Below, piece after piece: positions 43,660 through 52,138 of a stretch of 64,000 nt of DNA. Under the pieces are notes generated by a model, which was given only the letters and a program-made list of their open reading frames with translations, was not told where the DNA came from and did no database searches. This DNA is from Rhodobacter sp. Lineage in GTDB: Bacteria; Pseudomonadota; Alphaproteobacteria; Rhodobacterales; Rhodobacteraceae. The position numbers and the translations under genes are program-made. Numbering within the stretch: position 1 is the stretch's first letter; every line of letters starts with the position of its first letter. Location: assembly GCA_027490955.1 (NCBI GenBank), contig JAIXXB010000033.1, positions 26,990 to 90,989 on the forward strand. The letters run 5' to 3'.

Positions 43660-45054
43660 ATGATACCTGTGCGGGGATATGTGGGGGCGGTTGTGGGCGT
43701 GCTGGGATTGGGGCGGTCGGGCCTTGCCACGGCGCGGGCACTGGCGGCAGGTGGGGCCGTGGTGCGCGCATGGGATGACAGCGTTGAAGCGCGCAGCAAG
43801 GCCGAAGCCGAAGGGGTTGCCTGCACCGATTTGGGCAAGGCCAGCGCGCTGGACGGGATGGCCGCGCTGATCGTCTCGCCCGGGATTGCGCATCTTTACC
43901 CTGCGCCCAATAAAATCATCGCGGCCGCCATGGGGCTGGGCATTCCTGTTGATAATGACATCGGCCTGTTTTTCGCCAGTTTTGGCGGCGAGGAGTGGGA
44001 CGCCTTTGACACGCCGCCGCGCGTGGTTTGCGTGACGGGCAGCAATGGCAAATCGACCACGACCGCGCTGATCCACCATATCTTGCAGCAGGCGGGCCGC
44101 CCCACCCAGATGGCGGGCAATATCGGGACGGGGGTTTTGTCGATTGATCCGCCGCAGGATGGCGAGGTGATCGTGCTGGAATTGTCCAGCTATCAAACCG
44201 AACTGGCCCGCGCCTTGACGCCCGATGTGGCGGTGTTCACCAACCTTTCGCCAGACCATCTGGACAGGCACGGCGGCATGGGCGGCTATTTTGCGGCCAA
44301 GCGGCGGCTTTTGACCGAAGGTGGCCCTGATCGTGCCATCGTGGGCGTGGACGAAGGCGAGGGCGTGTTTTTGGCCAATCAACTGGCGACAGGTGCGCAA
44401 GATGACAGGGTGATCCGCATATCATCGGGCCAAAAACTGGACGCATTCGCGTGGAGCGTTTTTGCCCGCAAGGGGTTTTTGGCCGAATGGCGGCGCGGCA
44501 AGCAGGTGGCCTCGATTGATTTGCGCGCAATCAACGGGCTTCCGGGCGCGCATAACCACCAAAACGCCTGCGCGGCCTATGCGGCGGCGCGTGCGCTGGG
44601 TCTTGCCCCGCGCGAGATCGAGGCGGCGCTGCACAGCTTTGCAGGCTTGCCCCATCGCAGCCAATTGGTGCGCGAAAGGGGCGGTGTGCGGTTTGTCAAC
44701 GATAGCAAGGCCACGAATGTGGACAGCGCGGCCAAGGCGCTGCAGGCCTTTGACCGCATCCGCTGGATTGCGGGCGGCATGGGTAAAGAGGGCGGGATCG
44801 CCGCCCTTGCGCCCCATCTTGGTGCAGTTGTGAAGGCCTATCTGATTGGCCATTCAGCGCGGGAATTTGCGCTGCAACTGGGCGAAACTCCCTATGAGAT
44901 ATGCGAGACGATGGAACGCGCAGTCGCTTTGGCTGCGGCCGAGGCCGAGGCGGGCGATGTCGTTCTGCTGGCCCCTGCGGCGGCCTCTTTTGACCAATAT
45001 CCAAATTTCGAAAAACGCGGCGAGGATTTTGCAGCCCGCGTGGCGGCGCTTTAG
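43660..45054 (+). CDS. murD: UDP-MurNAc-L-Ala:D-Glu ligase
   Basis: About 464 residues. [15 protein letters not shown] is the N-terminal nucleotide fold, [14 protein letters not shown] the ATP loop, and [22 protein letters not shown] and [15 protein letters not shown] are typical MurD motifs. It adds D-glutamate to UDP-MurNAc-L-Ala. The ATG at 43660 is chosen over a TTG 21 bases upstream. It is the last dcw gene present; ftsW and murG do not follow, as tRNA-Thr and an ABC permease do. Confidence 0.95.
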   Translation: MIPVRGYVGAVVGVLGLGRSGLATARALAAGGAVVRAWDDSVEARSKAEAEGVACTDLGKASALDGMAALIVSPGIAHLYPAPNKIIAAAMGLGIPVDNDIGLFFASFGGEEWDAFDTPPRVVCVTGSNGKSTTTALIHHILQQAGRPTQMAGNIGTGVLSIDPPQDGEVIVLELSSYQTELARALTPDVAVFTNLSPDHLDRHGGMGGYFAAKRRLLTEGGPDRAIVGVDEGEGVFLANQLATGAQDDRVIRISSGQKLDAFAWSVFARKGFLAEWRRGKQVASIDLRAINGLPGAHNHQNACAAYAAARALGLAPREIEAALHSFAGLPHRSQLVRERGGVRFVNDSKATNVDSAAKALQAFDRIRWIAGGMGKEGGIAALAPHLGAVVKAYLIGHSAREFALQLGETPYEICETMERAVALAAAEAEAGDVVLLAPAAASFDQYPNFEKRGEDFAARVAAL

Positions 45055-45074
45055 CGCGGTGGGTGGAAAAGGAA

Positions 45075-45150
<76 letters not shown>

Positions 45151-45199
45151 AGTGCCTGTCAAATACCTGCTTGGCGGCAAAGGTGCAAGGGTGGGGTGA

Positions 45200-46867
45200 T
45201 CAGTTTTCGCTGGATTTGATCGATCGCGCCAGCAGCAGCGTGGCGGCAAGGCCCATGGCCATAACGATCAGCGCGGCGGGGGCGGCTTCGCTGAGGTGCT
45301 CGAGCGAGGCCAGTTCATAGACGCGTGTGGACAGGGTGTTGAAATTGAACGGGCGCAGCATCAGCGTGGCGGGCAGTTCTTTGACGCAATCAACGAACAC
45401 GACCAAAAGGGCCCCTGCGATGGATCCGCGCATAATCGGCAGATGGACGGACATCAGCACCGCGCGCGGGCTGCGCCCAAGGCTGCGCGCGGCATGGGGC
45501 AGGTTTGGCGATTGGCGGCCAAAGGCACTGTCGACGGCGCCTTGGGCAATGCCAAAAAAGCGCAGCGCATAGGCCAGCACAATCGCGGCCGCTGTGCCTG
45601 TGATCATCAACCCCGGATCATGGCCAGTCAGCGCAAGCACCCCATCGGCCAAATGATGATCCATCGCGGCAAGCGGGATCAGCAGGCCCAAGGCCAAAAC
45701 CGCCCCCGGTGCCGCATAGCCAAGGGCGGTCACGGGCAGCAGCACCCGCATCAGCCCGCCATGGCCCATGCGCAGGCCAAAGACCAAAATCACAGCAGCC
45801 CCCACTGTGATGATCGCGGCCAACCCGCCCACCAGCGCGGTGTTCAGCGCCGCCTCGACCAGCCCCGGTTGCAGCCAAACAGCGGGCGCAGACAGCGACA
45901 AGGCCGCCATCACCAGCACGGGCAGCACAAAGCCAAAGCCAAAGGGCAGCGCCGCCACGCCAAAGGCCAACCCTGCGCGCCAGCCTGTCAACACGCGCGG
46001 TGTGATTGGCCGCTGGCTGCGGCCCTGCCCGTGAAAACGCGCGCCTTTGCGCGAGACCAATTCGAAGCCAAACAAAAGGCCAATCAGCGTTAGGATCAGC
46101 AGGGCAATCTGCGCAGCGCTCCCGACATTGCCTTGGCCCAGCCATGTCGAAAAAACCCCCGTTGTCAGGGTTTGCACGCCAAAATGCTGCATGGTGCCGA
46201 AATCGGCCACTGTTTCCATCATCACCAGCGCCGTGCCTGCCGCCAAGGCAGGGCGCAGAATCGGCAGGCCAAGGCGCCAGAACAAGGCCATCGGGCCAAG
46301 CCCTAAGGCGCGCCCCACCTCCAGCGCGCCACCTGCCTGCTCGCGCAGCGCCGCGCGCACCATCAGATAGACGTAAGGATACAGCGCAAAGGCCAAAACC
46401 AGCGCCGCCGCGCCTTCGGATCGCACTTCGAAGAACCAATAATCGCGTGCGCTGTGCCAGCCAAAACTGGCGCGCAATGCGGTTTGCACCCAGCCTGCAT
46501 AATCTAGACTGTCAACCAGAGCGTAGGCCCCAACATAGGCGGGGATCGCAAGCGGGAACAGCAGCAGCACCGACAGCGCGCGGCTGCCCCAAAAGCGATA
46601 CAACGTCACCAGCCACGCCGCCCCAGCCCCCATGATTGCGGCCAGCAGCCCAACCGCCAGCATCATGCGCAGCGTGGTAAAGAAATAGCGCGGCAACACA
46701 GTTTGCAGCAAATGGCCCCAAATCGGCTCGCTTGGCGCAAGGGCCAGCCATAGAATGGACAGCATGGGTGCGATCACAACTGCGCCAACCGCCACAGCCG
46801 CCAGTGTCCAAAGGCTTGGAAAACGGGCGGTGCGGCGCGGCAAAATGGGAAAGGGTGGGGTCTGCAT
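45200..46867 (-). CDS. iron(III)-type ABC transporter permease (fused, FbpB-like)
   Basis: About 555 residues with about twelve transmembrane helices. It is two BPD-type permease domains in one chain: one with an EAA-type loop in ALREQAGGALEVGRALGLGPMALF, the other in AARSLGRSPRAVLMSVHLP. This is the organisation of FbpB/AfuB ferric iron importers. No periplasmic binding protein or ATPase is adjacent, so partners are encoded elsewhere. I place the start near ATG 46867 because a perfect 14-bp palindrome covers the further-upstream ATG at 46900. Confidence 0.82.
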   Translation of the reverse strand: MQTPPFPILPRRTARFPSLWTLAAVAVGAVVIAPMLSILWLALAPSEPIWGHLLQTVLPRYFFTTLRMMLAVGLLAAIMGAGAAWLVTLYRFWGSRALSVLLLFPLAIPAYVGAYALVDSLDYAGWVQTALRASFGWHSARDYWFFEVRSEGAAALVLAFALYPYVYLMVRAALREQAGGALEVGRALGLGPMALFWRLGLPILRPALAAGTALVMMETVADFGTMQHFGVQTLTTGVFSTWLGQGNVGSAAQIALLILTLIGLLFGFELVSRKGARFHGQGRSQRPITPRVLTGWRAGLAFGVAALPFGFGFVLPVLVMAALSLSAPAVWLQPGLVEAALNTALVGGLAAIITVGAAVILVFGLRMGHGGLMRVLLPVTALGYAAPGAVLALGLLIPLAAMDHHLADGVLALTGHDPGLMITGTAAAIVLAYALRFFGIAQGAVDSAFGRQSPNLPHAARSLGRSPRAVLMSVHLPIMRGSIAGALLVVFVDCVKELPATLMLRPFNFNTLSTRVYELASLEHLSEAAPAALIVMAMGLAATLLLARSIKSSEN

Positions 46868-46889
46868 GGCCATAGCGCCCATGGCTAAC

Positions 46890-46903
46890 GCAATGCGCAT
46901 TGC
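46890..46903. promoter_or_regulatory. perfect palindrome near the ABC permease start
   Basis: GCAATGCGCATTGC, a perfect 14-bp palindrome, in the divergent region between the iron-type permease and the unknown gene at 46963. Its size and composition suit a Fur-family (Fur, Mur or Zur) operator, but no consensus match is claimed. Confidence 0.4.
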
Positions 46904-46962
46904 ATGTCCAGAAAGGCGGCTTATAGTTTGGGCGAGTAAATGATCAGCAGAACACCTCTCAG

Positions 46963-47835
46963 ATGCAAATCGTATATCACCTCGGCGCCCATTTTACCGA
47001 TGAAGGGCGCCTGTTAAACTGCCTTGCCGCCAACAGACAGGCCTTGGCGGCCGAAGGCGTGGCCGTGCCCGACCCAAAGATTTACCGCGCCTTGCTGCGC
47101 GATTTGGCGATCAAGTTGCGCGGCAAACCCGCGAGCGCCGAGCAGCAAGAAGAGGTCTTGGGCCAGATTCTGGGCGACAGTTCGGCCGAGCGGGTGCTGT
47201 TCTCTTGGGATGGGTTTTTGGCCTTGCCGCCTTATGTTTTGCGCGAAACGCTCTATCCCGCCGCGGGCGAGAGGGTGCGCGCCTTTTCCAACCTCTTCCC
47301 CGAAGACGAGGTCGAATTCTGCTTGGCCCTGCGCAACCCCGCAACGATGCTGCCGCTGTTGTATCGGCGCAATAAACCCGAAAGCTATGATGCCTTTTTG
47401 GCGGGCAGTGATCCGTATGAATTGCGCTGGTCTTATGTGATTGCCCGAATTTTGGAAACCAACCCCACGGCCCAATTGACTGTTTGGTGCGATGAAGACA
47501 CGCCGCTGATCTGGCCCGAAGTGCTGCGATCTGTCGCAGGCCTGCCCGCCGATCTGCCCTTGGTGGGCGAAACCGAATTGTTGGCTATGCTGATGTCAGG
47601 CGAAGGGCTGTCGCGCATGCAGGCCTATATCGAAACCCGCCCGCCCGCCACGATCGAACAGCGCCGCAAAATCGTCTCGGCCTTTTTGGATAAATTCGCC
47701 CTGCCCGAACGGATTGAACAGGCGATCGAGATGCCGACATGGGATCAAGATATGGTCGATGATCTGACCTCAATCTATGAGGAAGACGTGGCCAAGATCA
47801 TCGCGGCAGGCAAAGTGACCTTTATCCAGCCCTAG
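46963..47835 (+). CDS. conserved protein of unknown function
   Basis: 290 residues, no signal peptide and no transmembrane helix. The first residues, MQIVYHLGAHFTDEGRLLNCLAANRQALAAEGV, faintly recall the beginning of sulfotransferases, but the phosphosulfate-binding loop is not convincing (no GKTGT). Other notable stretches are LTVWCDEDTPLIWPEVLRS and WDQDMVDDLTSIYEEDVAKI at the C-terminus. I do not assign a function. It is divergent from the ABC permease and followed by repeat element copy 3. Confidence 0.65.
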   Translation: MQIVYHLGAHFTDEGRLLNCLAANRQALAAEGVAVPDPKIYRALLRDLAIKLRGKPASAEQQEEVLGQILGDSSAERVLFSWDGFLALPPYVLRETLYPAAGERVRAFSNLFPEDEVEFCLALRNPATMLPLLYRRNKPESYDAFLAGSDPYELRWSYVIARILETNPTAQLTVWCDEDTPLIWPEVLRSVAGLPADLPLVGETELLAMLMSGEGLSRMQAYIETRPPATIEQRRKIVSAFLDKFALPERIEQAIEMPTWDQDMVDDLTSIYEEDVAKIIAAGKVTFIQP

Positions 47836-47842
47836 GCGGTCA

Positions 47843-47903
47843 GGGGGGGCTCGCCCCCCCGCGCTGCGCGCCCCCCCGAGGATATTTGTGAAAAGAAGAA
47901 GGG
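47843..47903 (+). repeat. 3' intergenic element, copy 3
   Basis: GGGGGGGCTCGCCCCCCC and GCGCTGCGCGC hairpins, then CCCCCCCGAGGATATTT, then GTGAAAAGAAGAAG. Begins about 7 bp after the stop of the gene at 46963-47835. Confidence 0.75.
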
Positions 47904-47942
47904 CTTGCGCCTGATTTTTGGCCGAAAGATTGGCAAAAAGCG

Positions 47943-48010
47943 GCTTCTTCTTTTTGCAAGTATCCTACGGGGGTACGCGCGCAGCGCGAGGGGGCTGTAA
48001 AAGCCCCCTT
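47943..48010 (-). repeat. 3' intergenic element, copy 4 (inverted to copy 3)
   Basis: On the minus strand: AAGGGGGCTTTTACAGCCCCCT hairpin, CCCCCGTAGGATACTT, GCAAAAAGAAGAAG. It follows the gapR stop by about 8 bp. Copies 3 and 4 face each other across about 39 bp. Confidence 0.72.
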
Positions 48011-48018
48011 GCTGGGCA

Positions 48019-48273
48019 TCAGCTCATGCCTAGGGCGGATTTATACATATCCATGATCGCCTCTTCTTCGGCAATCTCGTCGGGTTTGCGTTTGCGCAGG
48101 GCGATGACTTTGCGCATGACTTTCGTGTCATAGCCGCGCCCTTTCGCCTCGGCCATCACTTCTTTTTGCTGTTCGGCCAGATCGCGTTTTTCCGCGTCAA
48201 GCTGTTCGATGCGTTCGATGAACTGGCGCAATTCGTCGGCGGCGACATTGTAACTATCGGGCGAGGTGTTCAT
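48019..48273 (-). CDS. gapR: nucleoid-associated protein GapR (DUF2312)
   Basis: 84 residues, matching the DUF2312/UPF0335 family: AADELRQFIERIEQLDAEKRDLAEQQKEVMAEAKG, then the GYDTKVMRKVIALRKR segment and an acidic C-terminus ending in MYKSALGMS. GapR binds overtwisted AT-rich DNA, moves with replication forks and is essential or important in Caulobacter. The start is ATG 48273. Confidence 0.9.
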   Translation of the reverse strand: MNTSPDSYNVAADELRQFIERIEQLDAEKRDLAEQQKEVMAEAKGRGYDTKVMRKVIALRKRKPDEIAEEEAIMDMYKSALGMS

Positions 48274-48400
48274 CGGGCGCTCCTGTGATTTCTGCAGGCC
48301 GATACCTAAGCGGATGGGCGGGCAGGATCAAGGGTGCGCGGCGCTTGAAGCGCTGGGTTTTGCGCGCTAGGGATGGGGAAGGCGGGCACAGGGGGGCAGC

Positions 48401-48616
48401 ATGGACTATCTGATTTGGGGCGGGGCAGGGGTGACGCTGGTGGGCCTGATTGGGCTGATCTATTCGGCGGTGCTGGTGATGCGCGCGCGCCGTGCGGGGA
48501 TGGATGATGCCGCCCTGCGCGCGGCCATGCAGCGCGCCTTAATGTGGAATCTGGGCGCGCTGGCCCTGTCTGGCCTTGGGCTGATGATGGTGGTGGTGGG
48601 CGTTATTCTGGCCTAG
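48401..48616 (+). CDS. small two-TM membrane protein
   Basis: 71 residues with two transmembrane helices (LIWGGAGVTLVGLIGLIYSAVLVMRA and LGALALSGLGLMMVVVGVIL) joined by a short Arg/Ala-rich cytoplasmic loop. ATG 48401 is preceded by a G-rich stretch (AGGGGGG). Function unknown. It ends by overlapping the convergent LysR gene by 4 bp. Confidence 0.6.
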   Translation: MDYLIWGGAGVTLVGLIGLIYSAVLVMRARRAGMDDAALRAAMQRALMWNLGALALSGLGLMMVVVGVILA

Positions 48617-49491
48617 GCGGCCAACAACCGCGACTGGGCCATTTTGCGCTGCACGATCTGGGCGAGCCTTTTGTGCATACCAGATGTGCGGTGGCGCAAA
48701 TGCACCACGCCATAAACGGGCTGGGTGATGGGTTCGACATCTTTGACCATGTGAAAGCGCCCCGTGGCGATCAGCGCATCGGCGCTGTCCTCCATCACAA
48801 ATCCCGCCCCGCCCATGGCCGTCAGCAGCCCAACCATTGCCGCATTTTGCCCCGATGCCAGCGATGCCCCTGCCATTTCGGGCAGGGCGGCGGCATGGAT
48901 ACTGTCAAAAGCAGGGGCAAAAGAGGCGCGGATGTAGCTGTCTGCCGACAAATCGGCGCGCTTATTGCCCTGCGAGGAGACCAGCCGATAGCTGACCTCG
49001 CCTACAGAGGCGATGTGCAAATCGGCATGCGATTGCGGGGTGAAGATCACCGCAAAGTCCAAAATTCCGCGCGCAATGTCGTTGCACATTTGGGCGGAGT
49101 AGTCAGGTTCGATGTAAAAGCCGCATTCGGGCAGCGCCTTGCGAAAGGACGCGATCCAATTGCCGATTTGCTGGCCCCTCTCGCCCGTGGCCAGATCGTG
49201 CTGGATGCCGATGCGCAGGTTCAGCGCCTTGGTGCCGCTGGCCGAGACGGCGCGCTGCGCCTCGCGCCATGCATGGCGCATCCCGCGCGCGTGCGATTCA
49301 AACTTTAGCCCTTCGGTTGTCAGGTTCGTGCCTGCGCGCGATCTTGTGAACAGCCGCGCGCCCACGCTTTCCTCGAGCGCCAGAACGCGGGCCGAAATCG
49401 TTGATTGGGTGACATTCAGCCGTTCTGCCGTGCGATGAAAGCTGCGGGTTTCGACCAGATCCAAAAACGTGTCGATCAATTCGGTTTGCAT
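48613..49491 (-). CDS. LysR-family regulator of the methylated-amine island
   Basis: 292 residues. The helix-turn-helix is at the N-terminus (FLDLVETRSFHRTAERLNVTQSTISARVLALEESVG), and the effector domain follows. It is divergent from the FAD-GcvT gene at 49619 with a perfect 19-bp inverted repeat between them, the classical LysR regulator-target geometry. The inducer is probably the substrate of the adjacent island, which is unknown. Confidence 0.85.
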   Translation of the reverse strand: MQTELIDTFLDLVETRSFHRTAERLNVTQSTISARVLALEESVGARLFTRSRAGTNLTTEGLKFESHARGMRHAWREAQRAVSASGTKALNLRIGIQHDLATGERGQQIGNWIASFRKALPECGFYIEPDYSAQMCNDIARGILDFAVIFTPQSHADLHIASVGEVSYRLVSSQGNKRADLSADSYIRASFAPAFDSIHAAALPEMAGASLASGQNAAMVGLLTAMGGAGFVMEDSADALIATGRFHMVKDVEPITQPVYGVVHLRHRTSGMHKRLAQIVQRKMAQSRLLAA

Positions 49492-49517
49492 GACGGCTCC
49501 TGGTTGTATTGGTTGTC

Positions 49518-49536
49518 TGATCGATTTTATCGATCA
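49518..49536. promoter_or_regulatory. LysR-type operator (perfect inverted repeat)
   Basis: TGATCGAT-TTT-ATCGATCA, a perfect inverted repeat with a T-N-A core, between the divergent LysR gene and the FAD-GcvT gene. Confidence 0.6.
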
Positions 49537-49618
49537 ATAGGGCCGAATTTGGGCGATTGAAAGACATTTTTGGCTGGGCGATGGTGGCCGCGTATTACGG
49601 CGAATATGGGGCGCGATC

Positions 49619-52060
49619 ATGTCAAATTTTCCAAGCTTTGCGCGGGTGGTGGTAATCGGGGGCGGGGCTGTTGGGGCCTCGTGTCTGTATCATCTGGCCT
49701 TGGCAGGGGTGAAGGACTGCGTTCTGCTGGAAAAGAACGAGTTGACCGCAGGTTCGACATGGCATGCGGCGGGCAATGTGCCCACCTTTTCATCCAGTTG
49801 GTCGATTATGAATATGCAGCGCTATTCGGCGCAGCTGTACCGCGGCCTTGGCGAGGCGGTGGATTATCCGATGAATTACAATGTCACAGGTTCCGTGCGG
49901 CTGGCCCATACGGCCGAGCGCATGGCCGAATTTGCCCGCGTGGTGGGCATGGGCCGCTATCAGGGCATGGATTTGCGCCTGCTGCAGCCTTATGAAATCA
50001 AGGCGATTTATCCCTTTGTGGAAACGCATGATCTGCTGGGCGCGCTCTATGATCCCTATGACGGCGATATTGATCCTGCGCAATTGACCCAAGCCTTGGC
50101 CAAGGGCGCGCGCAATTTGGGCGCGCATGTCGAGCGGTTTTGCCCCGTAACGGGCGCAAAACGTGTGGGCGAGAAATGGGTCCTTTCCACGCCAAAGGGC
50201 GAGATCACCTGCGATATCGTGGTCAATGCGGCGGGCTACTATGCGCGCGAAGTGGGCAAAATGTTTGGCCGTGATCTGCCGATGATGGTGATGAGCCATC
50301 AGTATTTGGTCTTTGACACTGTGCCAGAGGTCGAGGCGCGCACAAAAGAAACAGGCCGCAAACTGCCGCTGCTGCGCGATGTGGACAGCAGCTATTATCT
50401 GCGGCAGGAAAAGAACGGCTTTAACCTTGGCCCGTACGAGCGCAACTGCCGCGCGCATTGGGTGGACGAGGCTGATCCTTTCCCCGAAGATTTCAGTTTC
50501 CAGTTGTTCCCCGATGATCTTGAGCGTTTGGAATGGTATATCAACGATGCCATGGCGCGCGTGCCGCTCTTGGAAAAGGCCCCATTGGCCAAGGTCATCA
50601 ATGGCCCGATCCCCTATACGCCCGATGGCAACCCGCTGATTGGCCCAATGCCGGGGGTGCCAAATGCGTTCGAGGCCTGCGTCTTTACCTTTGGGATTTG
50701 TCAGGCGGGCGGGGCGGGTAAGGTGCTGGCGGAATGGGTGACCCAAGGCGCGACCGAATGGGATATGTGGTCTTGCGATCCGCGCCGCTTTACAGGGTTC
50801 GAGGATGAAAAATACTGCGTTGCCAAAGGGATGGAGGTTTATGGCCACGAATATGCCATTCATTTCCCGCATCACGCTTGGCCCGAAGGGCGGGGTAAGA
50901 AATTGTCTGCGGTGCATGATCGCACGGCAGCCATGGGCGCGCAATTTGGCCCCTATAACGGGTGGGAGCGCGCGCTGTGGTATGCGCGGGCGGGGGATGA
51001 CACCAGCGAGGCGGCGCAGCGCACTTGGGCGCGCAAAGGCCCGTGGCATGCGGCGGTGAAAGCGGAATGCGAGGCGGTTCGGGATGCGGCGGGGATTTTG
51101 GATTTGCCGGGGTTCTCGCGCTTTCATCTGTCGGGCGCGGGGGCGGCAGACTGGCTGGCCCAGCAAATCACGGGCAAATTGCCCAATGTCGGGCGCGTGG
51201 GTCTGGCCTATTTTGCCGATGAGGGCGGGCGCATTGTAACGGAAATGTCCGTGGCGCGGCTGGACGCGGATGAGATGATTTTGATCACGGCCGCCACGGC
51301 GCAGGGCCATGATGGCGATTGGCTGCGGCGGCATTTGGCTGCGGGTCTGGCGCTGCGCGATGTGACCGAGGCATGGTCGTGCCATATTCTGACGGGCCCA
51401 AAATCGCGCGAGATTTTGGCGCAGGTCAGCGATGCTGATCTGTCCAAGGGCTGGCTGACTTGGCAGCGCGCGCAGATTGCAGGGCGCGATGTGTTCTTGA
51501 TGCGCGTCTCCTTTGCGGGGGAACTTGGCTGGGAAATTCACAGCCTGCAGGGCGATACCCCTGCGGTTTGGGATGCGGTGATGGCGGCAGGTGCGCCTTT
51601 GGGTCTGAAACCCTTTGGCATGTTTGCCCTGAATTCCTTGCGCATTGAAAAGGGCTATCGCGCGTGGAAAGGCGATTTGTCGACCGATTACACAGTGCTG
51701 CAAGGCGGGCTGGAACGATTTGTCGATTGGGCCAAGCCTGCGTTTCGTGGCAAGGCGGCCTTGGCCGCAGAAAAGCAGCGCGGCGTGGCCAAGAGTTTTG
51801 CCACGCTGATCGTGGACAGCCCCGAGTATGACGCGCCCTATATGTCGAATATCTGGGCAGGCGATACGATTGTCGGGGAAACCACCAGTGGCTATTTCGG
51901 CCATCGGGTGGGGGCATCGGTCGCGCTGGGCATGCTGCGCCGTGATCTGAATGTGGCGGGCCAAAAGCTGGAAGTCGAGATTTTTGGCCATCGCTACCCC
52001 GCCGTGGTGCAAGAAGATGCGCCATTATGGGACAGCGCCAATGCGCGGCTGAGGGCATAG
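49619..52060 (+). CDS. FAD-dependent GcvT-type dehydrogenase 1 (dimethylglycine/sarcosine-dehydrogenase-like)
   Basis: 813 residues. N-terminal FAD-binding fold with GGGAVGASCLYHLA, and STWHAAG, in which the His is the covalent FAD attachment site in dimethylglycine dehydrogenase. The C-terminal half (about 430-813) is a GcvT-like tetrahydrofolate-binding domain with VSFAGELGWEIH and the RIEKGYRAWKGDLS region. It oxidises an N-methyl group and passes the carbon to tetrahydrofolate. Divergent from lysR. A homologous gene follows downstream, separated by repeat element copy 5. Confidence 0.85.
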   Translation: MSNFPSFARVVVIGGGAVGASCLYHLALAGVKDCVLLEKNELTAGSTWHAAGNVPTFSSSWSIMNMQRYSAQLYRGLGEAVDYPMNYNVTGSVRLAHTAERMAEFARVVGMGRYQGMDLRLLQPYEIKAIYPFVETHDLLGALYDPYDGDIDPAQLTQALAKGARNLGAHVERFCPVTGAKRVGEKWVLSTPKGEITCDIVVNAAGYYAREVGKMFGRDLPMMVMSHQYLVFDTVPEVEARTKETGRKLPLLRDVDSSYYLRQEKNGFNLGPYERNCRAHWVDEADPFPEDFSFQLFPDDLERLEWYINDAMARVPLLEKAPLAKVINGPIPYTPDGNPLIGPMPGVPNAFEACVFTFGICQAGGAGKVLAEWVTQGATEWDMWSCDPRRFTGFEDEKYCVAKGMEVYGHEYAIHFPHHAWPEGRGKKLSAVHDRTAAMGAQFGPYNGWERALWYARAGDDTSEAAQRTWARKGPWHAAVKAECEAVRDAAGILDLPGFSRFHLSGAGAADWLAQQITGKLPNVGRVGLAYFADEGGRIVTEMSVARLDADEMILITAATAQGHDGDWLRRHLAAGLALRDVTEAWSCHILTGPKSREILAQVSDADLSKGWLTWQRAQIAGRDVFLMRVSFAGELGWEIHSLQGDTPAVWDAVMAAGAPLGLKPFGMFALNSLRIEKGYRAWKGDLSTDYTVLQGGLERFVDWAKPAFRGKAALAAEKQRGVAKSFATLIVDSPEYDAPYMSNIWAGDTIVGETTSGYFGHRVGASVALGMLRRDLNVAGQKLEVEIFGHRYPAVVQEDAPLWDSANARLRA

Positions 52061-52079
52061 CCGGGTTTGCGGCAAAGGC

Positions 52080-52129
52080 GGGGGTTTCACACCCCCGCAC
52101 CCCCGTGGGATATTTAAGAAAAGAAGAAG
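52080..52129 (+). repeat. 3' intergenic element, copy 5, supplying a ribosome site
   Basis: GGGGGTTTCACACCCCC hairpin, then CACCCCCGTGGGATATTT, then AAGAAAAGAAGAAGGG. It starts about 19 bp after the previous stop codon. The purine tail ends 9 bp before the ATG of the next gene and is its Shine-Dalgarno. Confidence 0.75.
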
Positions 52130-52138
52130 GGCGATCAG

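Noticed and set aside
49790..52012. 740-codon minus-strand open frame antisense to the first FAD-GcvT gene
   Set aside because: The plus-strand gene has clear FAD and folate motifs; the antisense frame has none and no ribosome site.
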